Below are positions 43,363 through 51,750 of a stretch of 64,000 nt of DNA, piece by piece. Made by a program: the position numbers and the translations under genes. The notes beneath the pieces are model-generated. The model made no database searches and was not told the origin of the DNA. It saw only the letters and a list, made by a program, of their open reading frames with translations. Origin of the DNA: Bacteroidaceae bacterium (GTDB taxonomy: Bacteria > Bacteroidota > Bacteroidia > Bacteroidales > Bacteroidaceae); contig JAFTVE010000012.1 in NCBI GenBank assembly GCA_017465905.1, positions 29,912 to 93,911 on the forward strand, given 5' to 3'. How positions within the stretch are numbered: position 1 is the stretch's first letter; each line of letters starts with the position of its first letter.

Positions 43363-44778
43363 ATGATAGTCGGAAGAAAGGAAGAGAGCGCACGTTTGAA
43401 AGCATTGCTGCAGTCCACCCAGCCGGAGTTTGTGGCTGTATATGGTCGTCGTCGTGTGGGTAAGACGTATCTTATTCGTGAGACATTCAACTACCGTTTT
43501 GCGTTTCAGCATACAGGTATTTACAATGCTTCGCTGCATGAACAGTTGATTGAGTTCCAATCTTCGCTCCGTATGTATGGCCTGAAGCGGCAGTCCCGTC
43601 TTAGGACATGGCGCGAGGCTTTCGAACAATTGCAAGAACTTGTAGCAGCCCTTCCCGATGAAAAGAAAGTGATTTTCATCGACGAGTTGCCTTGGATGGA
43701 TACGGCCAAGAGTGGCTTTGTAAGTGCTTTGGAGCATTTCTGGAATGCTTGGGCTTCGGCACGAAAGGATATAGTGCTGATAGTTTGTGGTAGTGCTACC
43801 TCATGGATTATGGACAAGATTATCCTCAACTATGGTGGGTTACACAATCGGCTGACGGGGCGCATATTGCTTCAGCCCTTTACGCTTGGCGAATGTGAAC
43901 TCTTTGCCCAAGCTCAGCAGTTAACCATGAGTCGTAAGGATATTGTTGAGGCCTACATGGTGATGGGTGGTATACCTTATTACTGGAGTTTTTTGCAACG
44001 CGGTTTGTCATTGGCACAAAATATAGACCGACTGTTTTTCCAACCTACAGGTGAATTATATCTGGAGTTTCAAGCCTTGTATGCTTCTTTGTTCAAAAAT
44101 TCGTCTCTGCATATAGCCATCGTGGAGGCATTGGGCAAAAGCAGAATGGGGCTATTGCGCCAAGATATATTGGATAGTGCAAAAATAATGGATAGTGGCG
44201 CGTTCAGTAAGGCTCTGAATGAATTGGAATACTGTGGCTTCATCCGCAAGTACAATGCCATTGATAAGAAAAGAAAAGAGGCTGTTTACCAGTTGATTGA
44301 TAGCTATACTTTGTTCTACTACCAGTATATCTGCACCAATAAATACAATGACCGTAATTTCTGGTCTTCTACTTTGCTGAGCAATAGACACCATAGCTGG
44401 GCTGGGGTTGCTTTCGAACGTGTATGTTTATTGCATATCCGACAGATAAAACGCGCATTGGGTATTGAAGGAGTACTGACCAATGTGTATTCATGGCAGA
44501 CTAAACCCACCGATGAGTATCCTGGTGCACAGATAGATCTGTTGATAGATAGACAAGATGGTATTATCAACCTATGCGAGGCGAAATTTTCCTCTATGCC
44601 GTATTGTATGACAAAAGAAGATAGTGATGCATTGGTTCGTAAACAAGCAGTCTTTATGCATCACACACGACTTAGCAAAGCTGTACATCCTATTTTGTTA
44701 ACTACTTATCCTCCAATGGAGAACCAAAACTTATATTCCGTGCAAGCAGTGATTACAATGGACGAATTGTTTGGGTAG
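43363..44778 (+). CDS. AAA-family ATPase (ATPase_2) with C-terminal DUF234 nuclease-like domain
   Basis: 471 residues from the ATG at 43363; an in-frame GTG at 43339 is only 12 nt past the promoter -7 box. Walker A is GRRRVGKT (residues 28-35) and Walker B VIFIDELPWMD (103-113). A winged-helix segment is likely in the middle (LRQDILDSAKIMDSGAFSKA). The C-terminus carries a PD-(D/E)XK-type pattern (GAQIDLLIDR, then INLCEAKFSS), as in the DUF234 ATPases shared by archaea and bacteria. The family function is unclear; a defence or mobile-element role is often suspected. It is isolated, with highly structured upstream DNA, consistent with an accessory gene. Confidence 0.88.
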   Translation: MIVGRKEESARLKALLQSTQPEFVAVYGRRRVGKTYLIRETFNYRFAFQHTGIYNASLHEQLIEFQSSLRMYGLKRQSRLRTWREAFEQLQELVAALPDEKKVIFIDELPWMDTAKSGFVSALEHFWNAWASARKDIVLIVCGSATSWIMDKIILNYGGLHNRLTGRILLQPFTLGECELFAQAQQLTMSRKDIVEAYMVMGGIPYYWSFLQRGLSLAQNIDRLFFQPTGELYLEFQALYASLFKNSSLHIAIVEALGKSRMGLLRQDILDSAKIMDSGAFSKALNELEYCGFIRKYNAIDKKRKEAVYQLIDSYTLFYYQYICTNKYNDRNFWSSTLLSNRHHSWAGVAFERVCLLHIRQIKRALGIEGVLTNVYSWQTKPTDEYPGAQIDLLIDRQDGIINLCEAKFSSMPYCMTKEDSDALVRKQAVFMHHTRLSKAVHPILLTTYPPMENQNLYSVQAVITMDELFG

Positions 44779-44961
44779 AAAAAGATTCACGTTCCTGCGG
44801 ATGTGACTTCGCAGACCTCGGCTGTGCTCGTCGCAAGAATTCAAACAAGTTTGAATCTTACTCGCTGGCACGAGGTTTCCCCATCCGCTGACTGCGAGTA
44901 TGAGCATCTCCAGATGCGACAAGCGAATTCTTTCTGTCGGGATTATTCCTACAATAGAAAA

Positions 44962-44987
44962 ACGGGGGATGAATGAACATCCCCCGT
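44962..44987 (-). terminator. Terminator of the receptor transcript
   Basis: ACGGGGGATG (44962-44971) pairs with CATCCCCCGT (44978-44987); on the minus strand it is followed by TTTTCT. It sits just past the stop of the methyltransferase remnant. The interval 44779-44961 holds no credible gene. Confidence 0.8.
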
Positions 44988-45000
44988 GACGGCATAATAC

Positions 45001-45198
45001 CTATCTCCTCCGTAGAATACAGTGGTATGAGGTAGTGAAATAATCCCTTATGTAAGGTACGCCTGCTATACCTTTCCATAATATACGAGGCTTAATCCCG
45101 AATTTTGCTTCATAATGCGGATTTATGAAATATAGCCGCTGCTTAATTACTTTATAGCCCGTCTTGTGGCATAGTTTCTCAAATCCCTGTATTGTCAT
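45001..45198 (-). pseudogene. C-terminal remnant of a SAM-dependent methyltransferase
   Basis: 65 residues. GFEKLCHKTGYKVIKQRLYF, INPHYEAKFGIKPR, then VPYIRDYFTTSYHCILRR matches the C-terminal end I associate with a group of Bacteroidota class I methyltransferases. The SAM-binding fold before it is absent. Its ATG overlaps the stop of the receptor gene as ATGA, which could be a real coupled start or an accident of a deletion joining the two genes. The remnant view is more likely because the domain is incomplete. Confidence 0.6.
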
Positions 45199-47294
45199 TG
45201 AGGCTTTTGAGGCTTGTTGAATTTTCCCAAGCCGGTATTGTCGCTCGATTCATTTATCAGCTTGCTGTCGTGCCTTCTTGCTCGCCCCACAGAGAAGGTA
45301 TAGGTCGCAGTTATGCGTGTCAAATGATGAAGTGGTCGCCAATCCTTGTTTTTATAATATCTGAAATCGGGCAGTTCCGCAATGGTGTAATCATTATGTC
45401 CAGAATAGTTATATTGGGCTCCGAAGGACCAGTCCTTCCATTTGTACTGGAACACAGCGGCATACTGCAGGCTTCCGCGAGTAAGAAGGTCTCCGTCATA
45501 TTCCTTGGTGGGTGAGTTGATGGCAAGGATTAGTGACATGTTGTTATATGATGTAGTAACACGACCTCCGATACGCATGTAGTTGAAGCGCACGTGCTGG
45601 GATGATGTTTGAAAATTAGAAAAATAATATTCCCAATATGGGGATATTGACAGCCATTTCAGTGGTGACCATGTAGCGTATAGAAATACTTGACCGCTGA
45701 ATACATTACCAATGTGATTGGGTTGGAGAAATACTTTATCATCGTTTTTTACAATAGTAGTTGCAATCTGATTGTAAGCATAATATGGGACAGCGACTAA
45801 ATTGATTATATTCTTCCCATCAGGTGCAAAGTAGCACAAAGCCAACTTTGCTGTGTTTACCCAATAAGGCTTCAGCTTAGGATTTCCTATCGAGATTGTC
45901 CACGGATCAAGGTTTGTAACAGCCTCAGTTAAGTCTCCGAGAGAGGCGGCACGTTGGCTAGCCATGAGAGTCAATTGCACGGAAGTTCCCTTCAGTTTGT
46001 CCTTCCCCCACCAATCGGCATATAGCCTGATATAGGGAAGCGCAGATGTGTAGGCTGTTGAAAGGCTCGTTTGTCGTATGATGCTTATGCCCATATAGGG
46101 GGTTATCCATCCAGGCCCCCAGTCCCATGAGCCCCCAGCTGTAAGCATGCCTGCATGTGAGCTGGGCGTATACTCTGAAGCTGCCGACTGTTGGTACAGT
46201 TGCTTGTATTCGTAGCGCGAGCCAAGGCCTAACGAACCGCCCCAAAGAGGAGAATTGAACATGGCATTTGTGATAAACGAATAGGAGTCGTTTTTCACTT
46301 CTGTTTGATAATCGTTACTATTCCCTATATTTTCGGTGCCCTCTGGGAACTCTGTTGTATAGGTTGAGTTTGATTGGCTTTCGCCCAAGGAGTTTACCAC
46401 ATTAATGGCAAACATGCGACCCAGTTTCATCTGGTATCTGTAATACAAGTCAAGGGTAGCTATCAGGGACTGACTCTTGAGTTGATTGAAGTTGTGCCCT
46501 TGAGTTGTCTCATCGCCACGTACGATAGTACTGTTTCTGGAATCCTCTTCCTTGCCAGGATCCATAATTGAATACAACTTGGCATTGAAGAGGTGCTTGC
46601 CCTGGAAACGCTGATATGATGTATAAAGATTGTGATGCTCACCGCCATAATAACCACTTCCGCAGTATTGGGAACGATGTGTGGGGCTATAGGTAAAATC
46701 GGTCTGACTACTGATGTCCTTAATGTTACGATAATCTATGAAGTAGCCCAGCTTGACTTGATTGAGTGAGTCGGCATAGGTCAAATCAATCTGGTTAGTG
46801 CCGAATCCTGTATTTACAGCATTGGATGTGTTGATATATCCACTATACTGTCTGTCGTGACGTTTCTTCACGATGACATTTACGACCGGCCCCATAGTGA
46901 AGACCATATATTGTGGAGGGGCTACAGCATAATATTCAATGTGCTTTATGTCATCTCCTTTGTATCCTCGCAAGTCGATAGCCGTAGACGGCACTCCATT
47001 GATGAGGATAAACACCTCTTGCCTGTCCCATGAAAGAAGTTTGGTGTCATTGAGAGAGGTCTGGAATAGAATCAGAGAAGATGTGGCATCCAATGCATTA
47101 GTTCCAAACTCCTTGTTCTCTTTTGATAGATAGAGCACATCATGATTGCCCTTGTGGACGATTCGGTCAGCCTCGATAACGATATCTTCCAATACATGCA
47201 TTCGGGCTGTGTCAGTAGCCTCTTGACCGTAACAAAATACAGGTAGAATTAGAAAATATATAATAGTTTCTACTAAATTATTTGTTTTTTTCAT
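45195..47294 (-). CDS. TonB-dependent-receptor-like outer membrane protein
   Basis: 699 residues. The signal peptide is MKKTNNLVETIIYFLILPVF with cleavage near CYGQE. A plug-like domain lies at about 30-150 (VLEDIVIEADRIVHKGNHDV, EVFILINGVPSTAIDL, DDIKHIEYYAVAPPQY, and VVNVIVKKR). A beta-barrel of aromatic-rich strands follows to about residue 670. After the last strand (ATYTFSVGRA) there is a charged tail of about 27 residues. No carboxypeptidase-like repeat or TonB box is obvious. Its start lies within the last codons of the broken DUF3244-like gene, so the two were one operon. Codon use is more AT-rich than in the housekeeping regions. Confidence 0.88.
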   Translation of the reverse strand: MKKTNNLVETIIYFLILPVFCYGQEATDTARMHVLEDIVIEADRIVHKGNHDVLYLSKENKEFGTNALDATSSLILFQTSLNDTKLLSWDRQEVFILINGVPSTAIDLRGYKGDDIKHIEYYAVAPPQYMVFTMGPVVNVIVKKRHDRQYSGYINTSNAVNTGFGTNQIDLTYADSLNQVKLGYFIDYRNIKDISSQTDFTYSPTHRSQYCGSGYYGGEHHNLYTSYQRFQGKHLFNAKLYSIMDPGKEEDSRNSTIVRGDETTQGHNFNQLKSQSLIATLDLYYRYQMKLGRMFAINVVNSLGESQSNSTYTTEFPEGTENIGNSNDYQTEVKNDSYSFITNAMFNSPLWGGSLGLGSRYEYKQLYQQSAASEYTPSSHAGMLTAGGSWDWGPGWITPYMGISIIRQTSLSTAYTSALPYIRLYADWWGKDKLKGTSVQLTLMASQRAASLGDLTEAVTNLDPWTISIGNPKLKPYWVNTAKLALCYFAPDGKNIINLVAVPYYAYNQIATTIVKNDDKVFLQPNHIGNVFSGQVFLYATWSPLKWLSISPYWEYYFSNFQTSSQHVRFNYMRIGGRVTTSYNNMSLILAINSPTKEYDGDLLTRGSLQYAAVFQYKWKDWSFGAQYNYSGHNDYTIAELPDFRYYKNKDWRPLHHLTRITATYTFSVGRARRHDSKLINESSDNTGLGKFNKPQKPQ

Positions 47295-47580
47295 TGTCGA
47301 ATAGATGCTTTAAGTAGTCTACTACCTCACCATCCGCGTTGACAAGCGAAATAGTAGCATTTCCTATATTGTGTAAGAGTACTTCAACTTCTGCGATATT
47401 AGAGTAAAAGATGGCCTCAATGATAGGAATATCGATGCTTCATTCATATTCATTACTCGAGGTGTTGGTAATATCCATTTCGATTCTTGTTGGACCAGAG
47501 GAATTCTTGTCTTCAGCGGTTGCTGTGCTGCTAATATTGGCAGTCATAAGTAGCATCATTGTTGCAATAATTTTTTTCAT
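47278..47580 (-). pseudogene. DUF3244-like small secreted protein with one in-frame TGA
   Basis: From the ATG at 47580 the minus strand reads MKKIIATMMLLMTANISSTA (signal peptide) and continues to SSNEYE, then TGA at codon 47, then SIDIPIIEAIFYSNIAEVEV, LLHNIGNATISLVNADGEVV and a tail to TAA at 47278. The frame is open for all 100 codons except that TGA. The second half has the beta pattern of DUF3244 (GNATISLVNADGEVV). A single nonsense change, a sequencing error or recoding would explain it. It precedes the receptor gene directly and has a TAACTTTG box upstream. Confidence 0.8.
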
Positions 47581-47611
47581 ATCTTATGATATTTATAATG
47601 GTTTAATAATG

Positions 47612-47619
47612 CAAAGTTA
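47612..47619 (-). promoter_or_regulatory. Likely -7 promoter box for the DUF3244-like / receptor operon
   Basis: Minus-strand TAACTTTG matches TAnnTTTG, 32 nt upstream of the ATG at 47580. Confidence 0.6.
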
Positions 47620-47801
47620 TCCGTATAAAGTTTCATCGCCAAGTTAATAGTTTAATATTTTTACAGAAATAAACAGTCTTTTATTTCTGATATTCAACTA
47701 TATATAAATATGTAAAATAAATAGTTTTAGAACAGTTCCATGAAAAGTTTAATATAGATATTGAAGAGGAGGTGGGACTATTGTGTAATGGCACAAAAAT
47801 C

Positions 47802-47842
47802 GGGGAAGACATAGGCTTACGATGAAAGCTAATGTCTTCCCC
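47802..47842 (-). terminator. Terminator of the TPR-HTH regulator gene
   Basis: GGGGAAGACAT (47802-47812) pairs perfectly with ATGTCTTCCCC (47832-47842); the minus strand continues into GATTTTTG. It lies 35 bp past the regulator stop. The rest of 47620-47801 is AT-rich with no gene. Confidence 0.85.
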
Positions 47843-47876
47843 AACACAATAAATCAGTTGGAGCTTGATGATATCC

Positions 47877-49532
47877 TTATTCAGAAGATAGCTCTTTCAT
47901 CAACTGACGGAGATAAATGCCTAAATTGGTATCATGTTCGCTGATGCCAAGTTTTTCGCGGATGATGCTACTCTGGTTGTAGTGGCTTCTCAGTTTGATG
48001 TAGGTTCCAATTTCTTTTCCTTTCAGCCCTAAGGCATAGAGACAGCAATAATTGATTTCCCACTCATTCAACCCTCTTTCGTTTAAGTAGTGGATAAATC
48101 TAGGATGACTACCAGTGAATGATAGACGATTGGAGTTTATGAATGATTCTCTGTCTGTCACAAGTTTCTTGATTTCCTCATTGATAGTATAATCGTGCTC
48201 TTCTTTGGACTTAATATACGTTGCGAAGAAGCTGTTCAGTAATGCTAAGCGCTCCGATAGAATTTGTTGGCTCGTTTCGCTTAGTTTATGGCGTTCGGAA
48301 AGAAGTCGAGAGAGACTATCACGCTCTTCTTCCATTTGTAAGTATTGTAAGCGATAATATTCTTTTTCAGCTTCCAAATGCTCCTTTTGTTTGGTTCTTT
48401 CAATCAGGTGCATACGTATTCCTAGACATAGCGACAGTAGGACGAGGACGCTGATGAGTGACAATAGGATGATTATTCTAGCTTTTTCTTGTTCCTTGAT
48501 TGACCGCAATTCGGATTTATGGTATTCCTCCATGAACAGAGTCGTCTGGCTATATGCTGCTAAATCAATGGAGTCTGTTAGACTTGAATAGTGCAGATAG
48601 GATTCCAAGGCCTTATCGGGTTGATTGTTCTCTTTGTGAATTTTGGAGATGAGGGCGTAATATCGGATATCTTGCTTGATATTAGAGCCTATTTGATAAT
48701 TCTGAATGTAGGTATATGCAGTTGCGAAATCGTTGAGAAGTGTATATGCGTTGGCAATGGAAATCCAATCCAATTTATCTTCTGGTATCATTGTAAGATA
48801 TTGGTTTAGCAGGGGAGTGATAGCTTCTATCTTGTTGTTTGTCACGACATAATTCAGTAGCGTTTTATAAAACTCGTTTTTCCTGATTAAACTTATCGAA
48901 TCAAAGATTTGTTCACATAGTTCAATATACTTCGCTGCGTTTTCCTCATCTTGGACGATATTATAACCATTTATAATATGAATAAGACAGTTGGCATAAC
49001 TGTTCCGTAAACCTACTTCTTTGAAAAGCTCTGCGGCTTTTTTGTTTTCCTCAATGTAGTTGTCCCATTTATATAGCGTATTATATATATTGCCTTGTGC
49101 AAAGTGTACTCGGGCTTTGGTCAATATGTCTTTGGAATCTTTTCCCTCATTCAGCGCCTTGCTGAAGCGAATTATCGCTGAGGCGTTGTCGCCTAAATTT
49201 GTGTAGATGCGTCCCTGATAGTAATAGGTGCGCAACTTGTCCGTAGCCGTGCCGTGTCTCTGGTAATAGTCGATGGCAGGTTGCAGTACCTCGAAATCAG
49301 TGCGGTCGATATAGTTCTTGTCCATCGCCATTGACAGCAGCAGGGCATACTTCGCTTTCTCCTCCATTCCAAACAACTCATCCTTGTCCATTCTTTGTAG
49401 GACGGTCAACGCACTATCTGGCCTCTCCTCAATATATGACTCAACCTGCGCCAGCGTCTCCCAATGCACCGAGTGATGGCTGCACGCCACCATGCAGAGC
49501 ACCATGGCAAGAATCGCGATATAGTATCTCAT
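47877..49532 (-). CDS. Membrane-spanning TPR regulator with C-terminal LuxR-like HTH
   Basis: 551 residues from the Met at 49532 (MRYYIAILAMVLCMVACS), a lipoprotein-like signal with Cys at about 17; the frame is open to 49571. Residues ~20-340 are TPR-like helices (YYQGRIYTNLGDNASAIIRF). A membrane helix lies at about 353-372 (IILLSLISVLVLLSLCLG), then a coiled coil (about 375-425). The end (about 475-530, GLNEWEINYCCLYALGLKGKEIG, cut here to GLNEWEINYCCLYALG) resembles a LuxR-type HTH. The architecture is a periplasmic TPR sensor joined to a cytoplasmic DNA-binding end. The neighbours are a small secreted protein and an outer membrane receptor. The target and signal are unknown. Confidence 0.85.
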   Translation of the reverse strand: MRYYIAILAMVLCMVACSHHSVHWETLAQVESYIEERPDSALTVLQRMDKDELFGMEEKAKYALLLSMAMDKNYIDRTDFEVLQPAIDYYQRHGTATDKLRTYYYQGRIYTNLGDNASAIIRFSKALNEGKDSKDILTKARVHFAQGNIYNTLYKWDNYIEENKKAAELFKEVGLRNSYANCLIHIINGYNIVQDEENAAKYIELCEQIFDSISLIRKNEFYKTLLNYVVTNNKIEAITPLLNQYLTMIPEDKLDWISIANAYTLLNDFATAYTYIQNYQIGSNIKQDIRYYALISKIHKENNQPDKALESYLHYSSLTDSIDLAAYSQTTLFMEEYHKSELRSIKEQEKARIIILLSLISVLVLLSLCLGIRMHLIERTKQKEHLEAEKEYYRLQYLQMEEERDSLSRLLSERHKLSETSQQILSERLALLNSFFATYIKSKEEHDYTINEEIKKLVTDRESFINSNRLSFTGSHPRFIHYLNERGLNEWEINYCCLYALGLKGKEIGTYIKLRSHYNQSSIIREKLGISEHDTNLGIYLRQLMKELSSE

Positions 49533-49608
49533 AGGAATGTAGCTCTTAATCATTGCTGCGAAGATATACATAAATCACGATACGGCAAAATAAGAAGATA
49601 AAAAAGCA

Positions 49609-49663
49609 AGAGACCATTTTCACATCGTCCCCAGGCGGTGGGAATCGTAAAAATGGTCTCTTA
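49609..49663 (-). terminator. Terminator of the CoA-transferase gene
   Basis: AAGAGACCATTTT (49609-49621) pairs perfectly with AAAATGGTCTCTT (49651-49663) over 13 bp; the minus strand continues into GCTTTTTTATC. Confidence 0.8.
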
Positions 49664-49730
49664 AGACTTAGAATCTGTTCAGCTAAACTCGAAATAGTTT
49701 TTAAAACAGATTTTTATCACAGCTGTGCTA

Positions 49731-51212
49731 TCACCACTCTGTCAGGCGCATATCCCCTTTGGTCTGCAGGGCGTCGTGCATGGCAAGGGCAGCACGTACG
49801 TTGTGGCAGGTATGGCCCTTTGAGGAGAGGTGCAGGTAGTCCCAGAGGAGTTGGCGATAGTCGGGGTGTGCACAGTTCTCGATAATGGCTTTGGCACGCT
49901 CCATGGGGCTCTTGCCTCGAAGGTCGGCAATACCCTGCTCGGTAATCATGATGTTCACGCTGTGCTCATTGTGGTCGACGTGCGATACCATAGGAACGAT
50001 GGCACTGATCTTGCCCTCCTTGGCTACTGAGGGACATGAGAAGATGGAGATGTAGGCGTTGCGGGTAAAGTCGCCGGAGCCACCGATACCATTCATCATC
50101 TTGGTGCCACATACATGGGTAGAGTTTACGTTACCGTAGATGTCGGCCTCGAGCGCAGTGTTCATAGAAATCAAGCCTAAGCGACGTGCTACCTCGGGGT
50201 TGTTTGAAATCTCTGAGGGGCGAAGCACGAGCTTCTCCTTGAAGAAGTCGATGTCATCGTAGATGCTCTGGAGACAGTCGTTGCTGACGCTGAGCGAGCA
50301 GGTGCTACCAAACTTGCAGCGGCCCGAGCGAATGAGGTCGATAACTGAATCCTGAATCACCTCGGTATACATCTCAAAGGCAGGTACGGTAGCGTCGGCA
50401 CCAAGAGCACCGAGCACAGCATTGGCCACGTTGCCCACACCGCTCTGCAGGGGCAGGAAGGTGGAGGGGATGATGCCGCGCTTCATGTCACCAATGAGGA
50501 ACTGGGCTACATTGTGCCCGATTTGCATGGTGATAGGGTCGGCATCGGTGAAGGGGCGTGCCTCGTCGGGGCGGTTTACCTCCACGATACCTACAATCTT
50601 GGCAGGGTCGACCTGTACATAGGGTGTACCGATACGATCAGAAGCCTTGTAGATGGGAATCTCGCGGCGCAAGGGAGGATCGGCAGGCTCATAAATGTCG
50701 TGCAATCCCTTGGGGGCAGTGCCGTAGGCGCTGTTGAGCTCGATGATGACCTTGTCGGCCAGGCGGGCTACTGTGGGGGCGATACCTACACCGGCAGTCA
50801 GGTAAACCTTGCCGTCGGGGGTCACGTCACAAGCCTCAAGGATGGCAACGTCGACCTTGCCCATGAATCCGTAGCGCACCTCCTGTGCCATCTGTGAGAG
50901 ATGGATGTCGTTGTAGGCGATCTCGCCGGCATTGACAGCCTTGCGGAAGTCGCCGTTAGTGGTATAGGGGGCACGATAGCGCAGTGCCTTGGCGCGAGTG
51001 AGCGCACCGTCGCATGAGTCACCCGTTGAGGCGCCTGTGAAGAGTCCTATCTGGAAGGGACGGCCTGCGGCATGCTCTGCTTCGGCAATGCGTGCAATCT
51101 CTGATGTTACGGTTTTGGGTGTTCCGGCGGGAGTAAATCCGCCCAACCCTACATTGTAGCCATGCTTGACGTGGCTTGCAGCTTCAGCTGCGCTGATGAT
51201 TTTGAAACTCAT
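49731..51212 (-). CDS. Acetyl-CoA hydrolase/transferase family protein (succinate-type CoA-transferase)
   Basis: 493 residues from the Met at 51212 (MSFKIISAAEAASHV); the frame is open to 51260. It moves CoA between acetate, succinate and related acids, for example forming acetate from acetyl-CoA while activating succinate. Family features are VGLGGFTPAGTPK near the N-terminus, GVGNVANAVLGALG in the middle and HVCGTKMMNGIGGSGDFTRNA with the CoA-binding GGSGDF. Length is normal for succinyl-CoA:acetate CoA-transferases, fitting a succinate- or propionate-forming anaerobe. It is preceded on the same strand by a short membrane-anchored protein 44 bp upstream. Confidence 0.93.
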   Translation of the reverse strand: MSFKIISAAEAASHVKHGYNVGLGGFTPAGTPKTVTSEIARIAEAEHAAGRPFQIGLFTGASTGDSCDGALTRAKALRYRAPYTTNGDFRKAVNAGEIAYNDIHLSQMAQEVRYGFMGKVDVAILEACDVTPDGKVYLTAGVGIAPTVARLADKVIIELNSAYGTAPKGLHDIYEPADPPLRREIPIYKASDRIGTPYVQVDPAKIVGIVEVNRPDEARPFTDADPITMQIGHNVAQFLIGDMKRGIIPSTFLPLQSGVGNVANAVLGALGADATVPAFEMYTEVIQDSVIDLIRSGRCKFGSTCSLSVSNDCLQSIYDDIDFFKEKLVLRPSEISNNPEVARRLGLISMNTALEADIYGNVNSTHVCGTKMMNGIGGSGDFTRNAYISIFSCPSVAKEGKISAIVPMVSHVDHNEHSVNIMITEQGIADLRGKSPMERAKAIIENCAHPDYRQLLWDYLHLSSKGHTCHNVRAALAMHDALQTKGDMRLTEW

Positions 51213-51256
51213 AGTTGTATGTTGTATTTTCAGTGTGTTTATGCATTCTGTTCTTC

Positions 51257-51643
51257 TCAATCGTATTTGCGATTAAAGATTTCTGCGTATATGAAGGCTC
51301 GGCGTGCCTCCTGGGGAGTACGCAGATGGATGTCATCGTCTTGTGCCTCCTTTTGTGGCGCTTCCTCTTTGGTGGGTGTCACCTTTTTCTCGACCTTCTT
51401 TTCCACCACGATGGGAATCTCTTCTACGGGCACTACAGGCTGAGGCGTAAGGCTCTCCTCTATGTCATAGTCTGTGTCATAGTCCATGTCATCTTCCACC
51501 TCGTCAACCTCCATGCCTGGTATTGACGGCATAGGAGCCTGCCCAGGTTTGTTGGCTTCAAACTCGCTAAAGGATTTCTTGAAGTAGGAGCTTGCAACCT
51601 TTAAGACTGCATAGACGATGACTAATACTACAAGTGATGACAT
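51257..51643 (-). CDS. Small membrane-anchored acidic protein, function unknown
   Basis: 128 residues. One N-terminal membrane helix (about 3-20, SLVVLVIVYAVLKVASSYF), then an acidic, proline-rich middle (VDEVEDDMDYDTDYDIEE) and a Lys/Glu/Val stretch. The last ~24 residues (DIHLRTPQEARRAFIYAEIF) look like a conserved short motif, so the protein is probably real and is perhaps an adaptor tethered to the inner membrane. It is transcribed with the CoA-transferase gene. I do not recognise the family. Confidence 0.7.
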   Translation of the reverse strand: MSSLVVLVIVYAVLKVASSYFKKSFSEFEANKPGQAPMPSIPGMEVDEVEDDMDYDTDYDIEESLTPQPVVPVEEIPIVVEKKVEKKVTPTKEEAPQKEAQDDDIHLRTPQEARRAFIYAEIFNRKYD

Positions 51644-51750
51644 ATGCGCACTATATTTTATTGATAACTCACGGCAAAGTTACGGAATAATACCTTATTT
51701 GTACCACATTTGTTCATTTTTTTTGTTGATGGCCATTCTATGCCAGCAAA

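Noticed and set aside
44779-44961. Short minus-strand frame (63-73 codons) after the ATPase gene
   Set aside because: It spans a hairpin (ATTCAAAC/GTTTGAAT near 44838-44855) and a terminator and has no recognisable product.
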